From the NCBI GenBank assembly GCA_031472005.1, contig PZJY01000009.1:2356001-2420000 (forward strand): a stretch of 64,000 nucleotides of DNA, written 5' to 3'. The position numbers were made by a program, and so were the translations under genes. Source of the stretch: Tetracladium setigerum (lineage: Eukaryota; Ascomycota; Leotiomycetes; Helotiales). The notes below the pieces were generated by a model, which was not told the DNA's origin, searched no databases, and saw only the letters and a program-made list of their open reading frames with translations. Of the stretch, positions 10,115 through 22,129 are shown piece after piece; the stretch's first letter is position 1, and each line of letters starts with the position of its first letter.

Positions 10115-12333
10115 CTACTTCTTCATACTCCTCGATAAATTGGCGAAGAAACCCGACTGGCTTTCTGGCAATCTTACTTCGTTTCCAGATTTCGAGTCAG
10201 ATTTGTCGCTATTCGAAGATTTTCCTACTTCAATGTTTCCTGCTAGAATAGTCTCGGGATTTTTGATATCGACATCCTCTGGTGACCATGCCAGAGCCTC
10301 GTCCTTCATATTGAAAGGATATTTCCCGTCTTCCATGCTTTTCCTTTGCTCTAAGTTGGGTCTCCTTGTGGTCGAAGGACTTCCGCCCTGTACTATGTAT
10401 CTGTCTGTCATATATTTGGTGTCGGAGATAAATTTTCTGAACGACCTTTTTCTCCAAGTATTCGTCGGTTCGAATGTTTCTGGGTCAAGCGTCATAAACT
10501 TCCTGATGAGCGGCTTGGTTGGTTCCTTGAATATGCCCTTCCTCTCAACTGTCGTCGTTTTAGAGTACCGCTCTTTGCTCCTTGCGGTCTTGTGAATAGA
10601 TTTTACGTTGGGATTAGATTTAGAGCCTGAGTCCTGCTTAGCAAGATCCTTTTTATCTTTTTTTCTTGGAATGGAATCGCACCTCAAATCCTGGCCAACA
10701 GTCGTTGGTACAGCCTCTGCATTAGAGGCAGGCTTGATGAGTGGATTCGCTATTTCCAAGGTTTTTTCGAGTTGAATTGCCAAATCTAAAAGCTTCAGAT
10801 CGTCTCCATACTGCCCAATAATCTGAATACCAGCAAGGTTGAGAGCCCTATTCATGTTGTATTTCTTCGATATTCGACAGGGTATACTCACAGCTGGAAG
10901 CCCCGCAAGGCTAGCTGGAACTGTGAAGACATCATTCATATAACTATCAACACCAGTTTGGTCGAGTGCTCCTCGGATGGTAGGAGCTTGTGTTGGAGCC
11001 GTTGGACAAAGTATAAAGTCCACTTGTGCTGGACCTAGTTTGTCTTGAAGTGGAATCGACTCATGCATATCGCTGATGTCAAATTGTTCTGGAGGGCAAA
11101 GCGGGTTTTGCTGTTTGAACACTCTGTTGAAATCCCGTTGAACGAGCCTCCTGACTTTCTGTGCCTTGATAAAGTAGTTGTCAATCGCGGTTGCACTAAG
11201 GGTGTACGATCCCAGCAGGATTCTTCTTTGGACTTCGGACCCGAATCCTTTTCCTCGGGTCTCAGAGTACAGTACATGTCCACGACCATCCGCTTCCGCA
11301 TCGCGAGTGCCATATCTAACGCCATCGTATTTTGAAAGATTCGATGCGGCTTCGGCCGGGGCAAGAACATAGTAGGCTGAGAGCGCATGCTTAGTGCTTG
11401 GGAGCGAGACTGGCACAATCTTGCACCCTTTTTCTCGGAGAAGTGACAAGGTTTTCATCCAAGCATGTCGAATATCGGGTTCCAACTCTTCTATGTTGTA
11501 CTCAACAGGAAATCCTATTGTGAGGTTGGCAAAGTACCCATCTTCCGACAGGTTGGGCGGGGGATCAACTCGAGCATTCATGCGCCCCCATGCACTTTCT
11601 GTGATCGAAGTCGGATCCAATGCATCATGGTGACGGACATGCTCGAGAATTTCAGGGAGGTTCTGTGCAGAAGACGCTATTATTCCGATCGTATCCAGAG
11701 AATTCGCATACGGCACAACACCTCGCCTCGAGATCAAGCCGTACGAAGGCTTGAATCCCACCATACCGGTGTAAGCAGCTGGCAGACGAACGGACCCACC
11801 AGTATCAGTCCCCAGGGCGAAGTGAGCTAGTTTTTTGGCAACAGCTATGGCGCTTCCCCCTGAACTTCCTCCCACCGAACGTCGTGTTTTTCGGTCCTCA
11901 TTGTGGACCAGCCCAAAGAATGAGTTGAGAGAGTGTGATCCCATGCCAAACTCGTCCAAATTCGTCTTTGCCTTTACTCGCACGCCCAGAGAGCGTAGCC
12001 TTTCCACAACCGTTGCCTCAAACGGGCTGACGTGCGACTGTAGCGTGGCAGATCCGCATGTTGTTGGGAAATCGGATGTTGTGATATTATCCTTAACAAC
12101 CAGAATTTGTGTATTTGGATGCCACTCTTTGGATGGCTGCCGCCATGAATTTTCTACATCTGCAAACTGTTAGTTAGTGCAGTTGATGAACATTGACATT
12201 GCAGACCGATTGCTTCCTCGGGTGTGAGGGGATTCGAGTTGATGAATTTATTCGAGGCGGGTATGGGACCCTTCCCAATTGCTGAAATGGAGAGTAAGCG
12301 TGCAGCGGGAGCATAGCTACGAAAGGACGCCAT
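10115..12333 (-). CDS. glutamyl-tRNA(Gln) amidotransferase subunit A-like amidase with long C-terminal extension
   Basis: Exons 12333-12207 and 12159-10115, with a 47-bp intron (12206-12160) carrying CTAAC, encode about 723 residues. The amidase-signature catalytic triad is complete: Lys65 in ILVVKDNITTSDFPTTCGS, cis-Ser141 in GGSSGGSAIAVAK and nucleophile Ser165 in GTDTGGSVRLPAA. The FKPSYGLISRRGVVPYANSLD segment is typical of GatA (HER2 in yeast), which in mitochondria converts Glu-tRNA(Gln) to Gln-tRNA(Gln) with GatB/GatF. The core ends near IQLEKTLEIANPLIK. Roughly the last 200 residues are Lys/Ser/Glu-rich (RKKDKKDLAKQDSGSKS and so on) and are not part of the family as I know it. The start is uncertain. 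MASFRSYAPAARLLSISA at 12333 gives a plausible mitochondrial presequence, but an in-frame ATG lies further upstream. The gene shares a 410-bp divergent promoter region with the next gene. Confidence 0.88.
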
Positions 12334-12743
12334 TTGCGCCCAATGTCTAGCATAGAGACTGGTATTGTCGTTGGTGATGTCCATGCTGGCATCGTTTTTG
12401 GTCTTGCAGGAAACGGTGGGTGAGCTCAATCGTTGTTCTGTATTGTAACAGGCAGGAAATGCAGAGAAGGGCTCACAGCTCGAAGCTCCAGCCCAGCAGC
12501 TGCACGCCAAGCCCCGGAATCTGATAAGATCTCTTATCGGATTCGCGCTCCGGCACGTCACCCCCCAACATCTAAGACATCAACAAATACCACACAATCT
12601 AAGTCACCAGAACGTGTGAGAGGGAGGCACTATTTGGTCACCTGTCAAGTTATTCGACCGAGTGGCCACCAAAGACGAGGAGACAATTATATAACATCTG
12701 TGGCATTATAAAGCTGCACAACTCAACAACACAATATTCCACC
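12334..12743. promoter_or_regulatory. divergent promoter region of the GatA-like and metallophosphoesterase genes
   Basis: About 410 bp between two start codons. A TATATAA box at 12688-12694 and a TATAAAG at about 12708 lie 35-56 bp before the 12744 start. The distance to the GatA start depends on which ATG is used. Confidence 0.5.
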
Positions 12744-14620
12744 ATGTCGAAACGTTTATTTACCTTGATGGGAGCTCTGCTGCCTCTGGCCGTCGCAGAA
12801 CAACCCACTGCGCCAAAACCTGTCGCTGCTCCGATGCGAGATCTGCCATGGGGACAATTGAACTTCCTCCAGACTACTGATACTCATGGCTGGCTTGCTG
12901 GCCATCTCCAAGAGTGAGTCCTTGTTGGAAAGTGGAGAATTGTACTAATCTTTGTCGTAGACCGCAATACTCGGCAGACTGGGGCGACTATATCTCCTTC
13001 GCGGAACGAATGCGAGAGAAAGCAGATAGGGATGGGGTAGATCTGTTGCTTGTGGACTGTGGGGACCGAGTGGAAGGGAATGGCCTTTACGATGCCTCGA
13101 GCCCTAAGGGAACCTATACCTACGACATTGTAAAAGAACAACATATTGATGTCCTCACGACCGGTAATCATGAGCTATATCAGGCAGACACAGCGTCTCG
13201 AGAGTACGAGCAGACGGTGCCCAACTTCCATGGAACTATTTGGCTTCAAATCTCGACTACATCAATCCCGGTACGGGGAGAGAATTCCTATGGCACAACG
13301 ATACCGAAAGTTTACGACCAAGAACCAAGGAATTCGGATACTGGCAATGGGCTTTTTGTTTGATTTCACTGGAAATGCCAACAATACCCACGTACAACCT
13401 GTGGCGCAGACTATTGAGGAGAAGTGGTTCCAACAAGCTATTCGAGAAGACGTCGATTTATTCTTGGTAGCTGGCCATGTCACACTAAATGGCCCAGAGT
13501 ACAATGCAATCTACCAGGCAGTTAGAAAGCAAAATTGGGACACGCCCATTCAGTTCTTTGGAGGCCACAGTCACATACGCGACTTCACAAAGTACGATTC
13601 GAAAGCCTTTGGCTTGCAGGGTGGACGATACATGGAGACAATTGGATGGATGTCAATAGATGGAATATCCGGTAAAGGAAAGGACACGAATTCAACTACA
13701 CTCGCAGCGTCATCTGCTGGCATGTCATTCCGACGAAGGTATATCGACAATAATCTGTTCGGATATCATTACCATACTGGACTCAACGAGACCACATTCC
13801 CCACCGAACACGGGAAAAATGTCTCCTTGGCAATTCACAGCGCTAGAAAAGCTATGAACCTCGATTACAACTTTGGCTGTGCGCCACGAGATCTCTGGCT
13901 CAACCGAGCCCCTTACCAAGCGAAGGAAGTCTTCTCACTTGGCTTGAAACCGAAGTCATGCCTGAAGTTGCCGTCAACAAAGATCGCAAAGACATCCCAA
14001 GCATAGCAATCGTGAACAGCGGTGCCATGAGGTTCGACATATTCAAAGGGGCCTTCACTACAGATACGACCTACATTATCTCTCCATTCATTAGCAAGCT
14101 CCGCTACATCAAGGATGTGCCCTACAAATCCGCGAAGCAGCTCATTGATATCCTCAACAATAACGGTCCTATTTTCACAGCATCACATTTGTACACATCT
14201 CGACTTTCGCCGCCTGAGCAAATGGCCGACCAGTTCGCCAGTGATGAGTCTTACTTTGTAGTCGATGATTTTGAAAGCTCAAATGACGCCCAGACACCAT
14301 TTACAAGCAAGAAGCCCGATCTAGTCCCGGGCTACACCACTCGTGACGGCGGCGGGGACGATGGCGACGATACTATACACTCGCCTATCAAATTCTACCG
14401 CGTCCCAAACTGCGTCCAATCCGAGATTGCATTCCCCTCGGAAGGAGAGCCAACAACGGTAGATGTCGTGTTTGTTGATTTCATCCAGCCATGGATCGTC
14501 GCTGCTCTTACGTTTCTGGGCCAGAGCTATAAAGATACCGATACGGCAAGTTATACAGATGAAACGTTGACAGAGTTGATCGCCGGGTGGATAAAGGAGA
14601 ATTGGGGGAAGGATTGTTGA
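12744..14620 (+). CDS. secreted calcineurin-like metallophosphoesterase / 5'-nucleotidase family, three single-base frame breaks
   Basis: Exon 1 (12744-12913) encodes a signal peptide (MSKRLFTLMGALLPLAVAEQ) and the first metal motif QTTDTHGW (Asp46, His48). A 47-bp intron at 12914-12960 follows. Exon 2 gives DLLLVDCGDRVEGNG (GDxxEG), LTTGNHELYQ (GNHE), LFLVAGHV and FFGGHSHIRDF (GHSH), so all metal ligands are present. The C-terminal part includes IAIVNSGAMRFDIFKG. This is the fungal YHR202W-like group: secreted or vacuolar, two-metal, phosphomonoester-cleaving. The frame changes three times, near 13225-13235 (before YLASNLDYINPGTG), 13281-13288 (before IPMAQRYRKFTTK) and 13922-13932 (before SLLTWLETEVMPEVAV), each as if one base were missing. 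With three bases added the locus is 611 codons. It could be decaying, but every motif is conserved, which argues for error. Confidence 0.82.
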
Positions 14621-15798
14621 TATTTGAGTCGAATTTGAAATGGTGAGATTGGAGTTTTTCTTGCTTTAGCAAATGGCATGCAATCAATGGTTTGGTGTTG
14701 GGGTATTCTTTGAAACACGGTGTTCGTGAAAGTAGCCGGCGTAAAGACGCGCTAAATAGAATGTATCACTAAGAATATAGTAACTTGATACCTTAGAAAT
14801 ATGTAAAGAAGTGGCTCACCTGGCCAGAGTATCGTCAGAATGAAATACACCATTCCACAGACGTCGAGACAATATCAATGAAATTACCTCTCCTCCGTTC
14901 ACCAGAAAGACGGCAACTATAAATGATGCCTTCCAAGTTCCATACGTTAACTTTCCCCTATTCTCGGCGTTCTTGACTCTCAATTGTCTATTCTCACTTC
15001 ATGCAATTCGCACTTTCCTTGAAAGTAGCGATAGGTATTAACTCTAGAGTTGAGTATTGTTCAAGATTTCCATTTTCCTACTTTTCCAGCCCTGATTATA
15101 TCTTTAGTCAAAATGTGAGAATCAGAATCAAACATCAACATCATCCAACCTCCCCTCTTCCCCCAATAGACCTATAAATAAGCACTCTCCATCTCTAACG
15201 TTGTCTGAAGACTGCCAATACAAAGCAGTTTGGAGTCAAGTATGCGGAGAAAGAGATCTGAACAATACCTCTGCTGTTATATTCTACACCAGGGTTGGTG
15301 GGTGTTCTGGTAAGTGGGAGAAAGAGTATAGTGGGTATAGTCTGTACTTTTCTGTATGCATGGAGACGTTTATGAGTCTTGGATGTCTAAGGAGGGCTAC
15401 TTTTTGGGAAAAGGATTTGGTGAAAGAGACAGAGAGATGTATTTTGGCAACGATAGTAAAAGCGGCAATACTCTCTTAGTTCCGAAGGTAGACAATTCGA
15501 CAACAGATGATACTGGCGAACTCTTGAAAATAGAACTAAATTTCTCCAACTAACTTCAGCCCAAATTTCACGTGCTGCCTCACCATGAAGCCCCAATCAA
15601 ACATCCTTGACTCCAGATAGCACCGCCTCTTGTTTTCCTTCAAGAGAACTCTTCTTACTCATTCCAACTGAAAACAAGCTCATTCGATCGTATAACCCTC
15701 CCATGCTGCCAAAGACCGCGACTTTCCGATTAATCCCCAATGGCCCATCTATGCACAATAAGTATCCATCATAGATTCATAATCCACCACTCCAAAAC
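14621..15798. other. intergenic region, one doubtful small coding stretch
   Basis: Convergent with the SUR7-family gene. An open stretch at 15201-15479 followed, one frame over, by 15356-15553 (MHGDVYESWMSKEGYFLGKG... to LLKIELNFSN) looks somewhat protein-like. It lacks a good ATG and any recognised domain, so I do not call it a gene. Confidence 0.35.
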
Positions 15799-16787
15799 TT
15801 AGACATGCCTATATGGCTCGAAAGAATGCTCGACCTTTACGAGCGGCGTTACAACAACCGTAGGCTGCATCTTGTACGTCGCCGCGCCATGATACTCCCC
15901 ATGCCCCGATACTACGCGCTGGTAGTTGTGAGCCCCCTTTGCTCCCTTCACACCATGCTTCTTCTTCTTCAACTTCCCCAAACATCCACAGCAGAAGCTA
16001 AAGGCCCAGAAAACTGCAGCAAGCACGCTGAATAACGCCGCTAACCAGAGCAAGACAAACACATTTCTCCCCATCTCGGCGTGAAATCCATAATCATCCA
16101 GATACTTGTTGATAACAACAGAAAAGGACTTCGAAATTGCCGAGACAGATATCGCACACACCACAACGAGAACACTCGATAGCGCTGCCACGATCCCAAC
16201 AATGAATACACCCGCAGGACAGCAAAAGCCCAGCACAATTCCCAGCACAAGTTCTCCCAGGGCCGAAATCGCTCCCAGAAGGAAGGAAACAGACACGAAC
16301 TTCGACACAGCTCGATAGACCTTGAGACCGGCCTCCACTTCTTTCGGGAACTTCTCCTGTACGGTCCCAACCTCAGCCCAAGCTTTGTCGATGTTGAAAT
16401 AGAATAAAGTGCTGAAGGAGGAGCAAAATTGTGTGATATATTTGCCGTCTACAATATCGCCCGAACAGTAGTTCCAGAGGCCGATGGTGTAGAAGTCGTC
16501 GAGGTCTGCGGCATCGAGGGCGGAGAGAAGCTCGTTACTGATTTTGCTGTCCAAAATGTGGGCAGGATCGGCGAGAACGTCAGAGGTTGTGACCTACGTA
16601 CTTGTTTAGACTGCCATGTTTTTGGAATGATGAGAGAGGAGTTACAAACCCGGAAGAAGTAGAGAGACTGGAGAGATGCATTGTTCTGACTCCGCAGACT
16701 GAGAGCGACGAGGATGAGGCAGAGGATTGCGAGAATAGTGAAAATCAATGGGAGAATAGAACGGAATGTACACGAAGCTTTCGACAT
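15799..16787 (-). CDS. SUR7/PalI-family four-helix plasma membrane protein
   Basis: Exons 16787-16650 and 16593-15799, with a 56-bp intron (16649-16594), encode about 310 residues. The first transmembrane helix (LPLIFTILAILCLILVALSL) is followed by an extracellular loop with the family signature IGLWNYCSGD. Three more helices follow (FVSVSFLLGAISALGELVLG; VFIVGIVAALSSVLVVVCAI; NVFVLLWLAALFSVLAAVFW). A Cys-rich and then Lys-rich cytoplasmic tail (CCGCLGKLKKKKHG) comes next. SUR7 proteins sit in eisosome/MCC patches and PalI relatives in ambient-pH sensing; which applies here cannot be read from sequence. An in-frame ATG 13 codons upstream (16826) is an alternative start; MSKASCTF was chosen because it places the helix near the N terminus. 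Confidence 0.88.
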
Positions 16788-17551
16788 TTTGGTGGTGTTT
16801 GTGCAAGAGGTTGCAGACACTTCCAAAATTTTAGGGACAAGCTCACACTTTGTACCAAAAAAAGTGGTCAGCGAAGAGGATCAAGATATGGGATAGTATG
16901 AGGATTCTATTTCAAGAACGCTGTGCTGAGGTTCCGTATATCATCTAAAACAAAGGCGAGGTTGAATCCGAAAGTCCGTGGCTCAGCATCCCATTTCCGA
17001 AATGTGGAAAGACTGATTGTCACTTATATCAGCTGGCAACAGATACTTCAAGACATTGTGGCTATGAGCTGAACATAGCCAAGAAAAACGACTTGTTGAT
17101 GGCTTTTACCAAGCAAATACCAAGGTCGATTTCGCTTAAGAATTACTAAAAGGGGGTACTTGGCATGTCCGACTTCAGCCCTACAAGCGAATGAGGCGAC
17201 TACTTGACCTCGCCAGCCCCCTTTGGCGACATTTGCCAAGCCTTTGCCGAGATATAAGTCGAAAAGCTTTTCTGCAAGCTTTCGGTACAAGAGCTAAATC
17301 GAGAGAGAGGTGGCTTGATTGTCCAAATGAGAAGTTTTGGGTTCTGCAAAATCTGCCTCGATTTCAAGCCATCGTCTTCAAGTCAATCATTTGAGCAGTG
17401 GAAGGAAGATTGCGGTGTAATGCCAAGTTACAATTCAGTAAGTCACCTGCCGAATGTACGTGAGGGAAGATATGCTTCTTAAGAAGAGACATCCCCCTCG
17501 TGGAGATGCATCAAACCGAGCAGCCAAGATTCTCTTTTTTCATCTATCACG
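16788..17551. other. divergent upstream region of the SUR7-family and calpain-like genes
   Basis: About 760 bp with no supported gene. It probably carries both promoters; no clear TATA box was picked out. Confidence 0.5.
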
Positions 17552-19368
17552 ATGCATTTCACTTCTTCGGCATTCTTATGCAAGTCTATAGTCCTTTTGA
17601 GCTTCTCCAACGTTTTTGGTAATGCTCTTCACATACCTCGAAGCGAGGACGCGACAAGCTCTCCTGAATTAGCCGAACGAAGCTCTCACTTCCACTCACC
17701 TGAGCCAGAAGCTCCCTACCATGATCCTACGCCTCCAACACCGCTCACCAGAAGAACACTCAGACTAGTTGACAGAGACCCAGAGGCTCGTGTGATTATA
17801 CCAGAAGAGCAAAGATCTCTCGAGAAAAAGAGTAATTCACGGGCAGAAACTTCTGAGGACAGCCCTCAAACCCTCCAAGCTCGTGGAGCGAGAAAGTTCC
17901 CAGGAACAAGCCCTAATGGTCCTCTGAAACCCAAGGGAGGAAGCGGCGGATTCAGCTTGGCAGGTGGTGTCTCGCATCAAAAGTTCGTCGACAGGCTGTA
18001 TGAAATCGATTGGAATCCTGATGCTTCCGATGATGAAGATTGCGTCGGAGCACTCAAGTATGTCTCAACAATCCGCACCGACCTGAGTACTCCCAAGAAG
18101 GGCGACTTTCTTCCCAGCACATTGACGCTTGAATCTCGACATGTTCAGCAGGGACGACTGGGCGATTGTGGTATGTAGTATGTCTTTAGCATTCGCAAAT
18201 ATTTGCTAACGTGCCAACGCAGCCTTTGGTGCAGCCATCAAATCTCTAATACTGAACGGCTACGAAGGAAACGTTCGAGCGAGGCTCCAAATCCCCGACA
18301 GCCCCCAATGGACCACCCCAAGAATGCGATAGGTGGATTCTACAAAGAAGATCTTTCCTATAAATATCTCATCATCAATGACAAACTTCCCGAACATTGC
18401 GATGGTGGATATTTGTCATTCACACCAGTTGACAAGGTCTTCTTCGTGCCTCTTCTCGAAAAGGCAATAGCAAAATTCGTGGACGCATATCCTAGTATGT
18501 ATTAGAGTCCTTGTTTCCCCGTGTAGCTGGAGGGAGCAAGGGGTTTTTACTTGACTTGAGCCCACCGTCATAGCAAAGTGCTGACATTGTAAATAGATGA
18601 TTACCGCTATGGAGGTGATGTCGCGGTTTATGGCTATCCCGGAATAGAAGGCATAAGCGGAGGAAAAGTATTGAGAACACTAATTGGCGGTACCTATCAG
18701 GAGGAAAAACGTGCTGGCCACGACAAACGGTCAGCCAACCAGGGGAATTCATTTCTTAAACGCCTTCGTTGGTGTGTGGAAAAAACTAGGCCATGTGTGT
18801 TAGGAAGTCCACACTTTCGAACCTTTAATGACAACGGAGATCAGACTGGGATTAACTTGAACGGCTTCCCAACAAATCGGAAACCACTGGACGCAAATGA
18901 TAAGACCTGGGGCGGGTACAGTGCAACATTGATATCGGGTTGGACAATTGAGAATGTCGTTGAGCTGAAAGGTGACGATAGAAAAGGACTCGTTGCTCGG
19001 GTCAGCAATACAGGTACAAATTTTCCTCGCCCCAGAACTTCTCAGCAGGTTGAGTGTCATAATCAGGGACTGACTTATTTCCTCTAGCGCAAGATAAAGA
19101 GTACATCATAGTGGGCCAGCATGCGTACGCCCTTAGCAAGAGCTGGGAGGCAGGAGTAAGTTAACTTTACTTGACCTGTTTGATTCTTCTCATACTAATA
19201 ATATCCTCCCAGGACGAAATGGTCAAGATTTCCAACCCTTGGAATTCAAACCCTACCCTGGATGGGGGTTCAGATGACGAAAATCAAGGGGTTTACCATA
19301 TGCCTCTCAAGGTTGCAGCAGCCTTGTTCAGACGAGTTGAATGGGTTGGCAAACGAGACTACAGTTAG
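17552..19368 (+). CDS. secreted calpain-like (peptidase family C2) cysteine protease, frame broken by one base
   Basis: Five exons: 17552-18170, 18223-18494, 18597-19013, 19088-19155 and 19213-19368, with introns of 52, 102, 74 and 57 bp. The restored length is about 510 residues. The N terminus MHFTSSAFLCKSIVLLSFSN is a hydrophobic signal peptide, followed by a Pro/Ser/Arg-rich stretch of about 100 residues. The calpain triad is present: Cys206 in VQQGRLGDCAFGAAIKS (calpain QGxLGDCW), His448 in EYIIVGQHAYAL (GHAY) and Asn467 in MVKISNPW (RNPWG). YLIINDKLP and FVPLLEKAIAKFVDAYP match other conserved calpain blocks. The Trp after the catalytic Cys is replaced by Ala. One base is missing between about 18298 and 18325 (C5 or C4 runs); after it the frame reads NAIGGFYKEDLSYKYLIIN. 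Fungal calpains known to me (PalB type) are intracellular, so a signal peptide is notable. Substrate unknown. Confidence 0.78.
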
Positions 19369-22129
19369 TAGCAAATTCTGAAATATTTGTTTTCTGTTGG
19401 AGTTTTTTGGTGGCTTTTCATGTGCATTGTAATGAGCCCAGCTGGAGTCTTTTTTTGGTGGGGAAGTTTGTTCAAGTACAGTACAAGGGAATTCCGCCTG
19501 CGATGGTGGCTGCAAGGAAGTTTTAGAACAGTGGAATAAAATGCAATCAAAATCTTATTTACGCTACACTTTTATATGCATAATCTTTGATTTGAATATG
19601 CCTAATTGACACTGGTTCCGATTTGATTCAAAGGTCAAACAAAGACCTTTTGGTATAAGCATATCTCGGCAATGCTTAAGAATCTCTGTTCTGCCACCCC
19701 ATGCAGGCAAAGAGATTTGACAGTATTGAGAAACGAGTACGACAACGTTTGCAAAAGGTGAGTACTTTATAACCAATAATTATCCCGAAGTTCGTTGCAG
19801 TAAAGTGTACTTTAACGTGGAAAGGATGATAGAATGAACTTCCCTTTCGTTCCCTTTCGTTGCACAACGAGTATGGAGGGCTTCCTAATCCTGATATCAT
19901 GAATGCATGAGCTATTTCACGAAGCAACTAGTCACCTGGCCAGGCCTGCCGAAAAGAATTGCATGTACATACTAGGGAGGAAACATTCGGGTTATTGTAC
20001 CTGTCCAACAGCCAAAACAGGGCGTATCTCCGTACCTGATGAGTAATGATGATAAGTTTTTGGCATTCAGTAAAACCAAAGGCCGTTGCCAGAACAATAT
20101 CACGATTTGATAGGTCAATTTCAAGCCTTTATCTGCCTCCTCTTTCTTTCCCTTTTGGACATTATTTGGGTCACTGGGTGAGGTTGGGGATACGAAAGTC
20201 AAAAGCTTAAAACCCAGTTGGCTGGTACAGCTAATGGTACAGTAGTATAGTACAAAAGCATATGTACGAGCTCCGGCAGCAAGCCTTCTTTGGAAAATTC
20301 TAAATGAGCTCTACATCATCAAAATAATGTGGTATTGTTGGTCAGAAAAGCGAAGGTTGGCAAAGCCTTTATACGAGATACAATGAACAGATTTGTCTCA
20401 AGAAGGATAAATTCTTATGACGATGGAAGGGGAAGAAATGTGAGACTATTGATCACTCGGCTATGATGTCAACATTGTTTGAGAACAGCGGGACCACGGA
20501 AGATCTTTATACTTCTCGATGATCTGGGATCCTCCTTTAATTTTCAAGAGTTTATCGAATCGCAGTGTTGTTCGTATGCGAGGATACCCATCACTCGTCT
20601 TCACCCATTCTTGCTCATTCTCGTGAAGTCAATCGTGGGGTTCGCAGGGGGATGCCGCGTCAACTTGTGGGGTTTGTTTTTGAGTACATCATCCTAGCGA
20701 AGATCTCTCCTTGGCCTTCCTTGGGATTGTTTCGTGTTGAACATCACGGAAGGTCAAGTCGGACTTAAAATCATTGTCCAGAACAATTCTATTTCAAGAA
20801 GCCGCAGTGCCTCCGTAGTAGCAGGAAAAGAAAAGTGACGAAGCAAGTAGCACAGAATTCTCAGGGGGAAATTGTTCTTAGTGGTTGATCTGCGCAGTTT
20901 TCGTGAGTCCGAAACCACCGCTCGTTGGTGGGGTGAACAGCAGTCCAGTCCAGCCCCCCTCAATCCCTCCGTTCTTTTTTGCCGAAGCAAGCTGAGGAAT
21001 ATATTCAGCCTATTAGCAATCTCGACCAGACTTCGCTTTATTTGTAAATGAAATCAGATGTCAAAAAAGAACTCAAGCGTGCATATTCTGGTGCCGCCCA
21101 TCCATCGTGGTGCGCAATGTCTCACAAAACTTCCCCAGGTTAGCGCATCGACGTTTGTTTTTACCCAGCTCGCTTGCGTGCATGGCTGACCCCAACCACC
21201 GCAAACTTCGCACTCCGCCATGAGCTTCTCATCCAACCACATTCCGGCATTATGGACAATTCTGCCTGCCATAGGATTTGGCTAGCTGCAAGCTTTTAGA
21301 CTCGCCGGAGTACCCGGTCGCGCTTATGCAAGTGAGGGGTTGGTTGGCTAGACGTTGCCTCCTTCAGTCCTTTTCCTCGCTGAGCTGCACTGCAGAGGTA
21401 CTGTAGTAGAGGGGTAAAAGCAACCAGGGGCTGAATGGAGGAGGAGGCGAGAAAGAAGACAACATAGAGCTCTTGTCTCATGTAGGAAGCAGCTCCTGCG
21501 GTTGCAATCCTTCAAGGAGTGTACTCCATATGTGTTATTGATACTCAGTACAGGACGGATATCCATCAATTGATCAGATGAACAGTTCCTCTGCTCCATC
21601 TTTAATTTCTCTGACGGCTAGCTGCTCATGTTTGATAGAATTGAGTCAATTTCTCCTTCTTCTGTGTTCTCTTGTGTCTCCATAATGACGGTTGATGTGG
21701 AGAGCAACGGAACTCAGATCTGACCACACCACACCACACCTATCAAATCCTTTACGATGCAACTAAAAGTTAGTGTCTTTTTGCAGACAGGCTGCACATG
21801 TAGTGGTGGTGCATTGCGAATTATGGTTGTGTCAGATTTCAACCGCTGTGGCTAGGAGCTGCATAAAGGAAAGCTTCCTGCCTCCAACATTTCGGCAAAG
21901 CTACACCTCTCGCTTTTCTGACAATCGCTTGTTTGCTTATTTAAGAGCTGCTGTGTGACTTGATTTTCCGAATTCCAATCCTCATCTCAACTTCATTCTC
22001 ATCTTCATACTCATACTCAACCTTCTCAAGTGTCATTCGCTTTCACTCTGAAATATCCATCAACACTCCCACATCAACAACACATCTCGCTTCCACCTCA
22101 ACCACTCGCTTCTCACAACAACCATCAAC
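19369..22129. other. 2.8 kb region with no supported gene
   Basis: Short open frames on both strands show no domains and conflict with each other. No terminal inverted repeats or transposase traces were noticed. The right end holds the promoter and a long pyrimidine-rich leader of the PIR gene. Confidence 0.5.
21938..21945 (+). promoter_or_regulatory. TATA-like box of the PIR wall-protein gene
   Basis: TATTTAAG lies about 185 bp before the ATG at 22130 and is followed by a strongly pyrimidine-rich leader (about 21960-22125), the usual arrangement for highly expressed fungal genes. Confidence 0.5.

Noticed and set aside
15201..15553. Possible small secreted-type gene between the metallophosphoesterase and SUR7 genes
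   Set aside because: It needs a non-ATG start and one added base, and shows no domain. Noted only in the intergenic entry.
19369..22129. Degenerate transposon in the gene-poor 2.8 kb stretch
   Set aside because: No terminal inverted repeats, target duplications or transposase/reverse transcriptase motifs were found by reading both strands.
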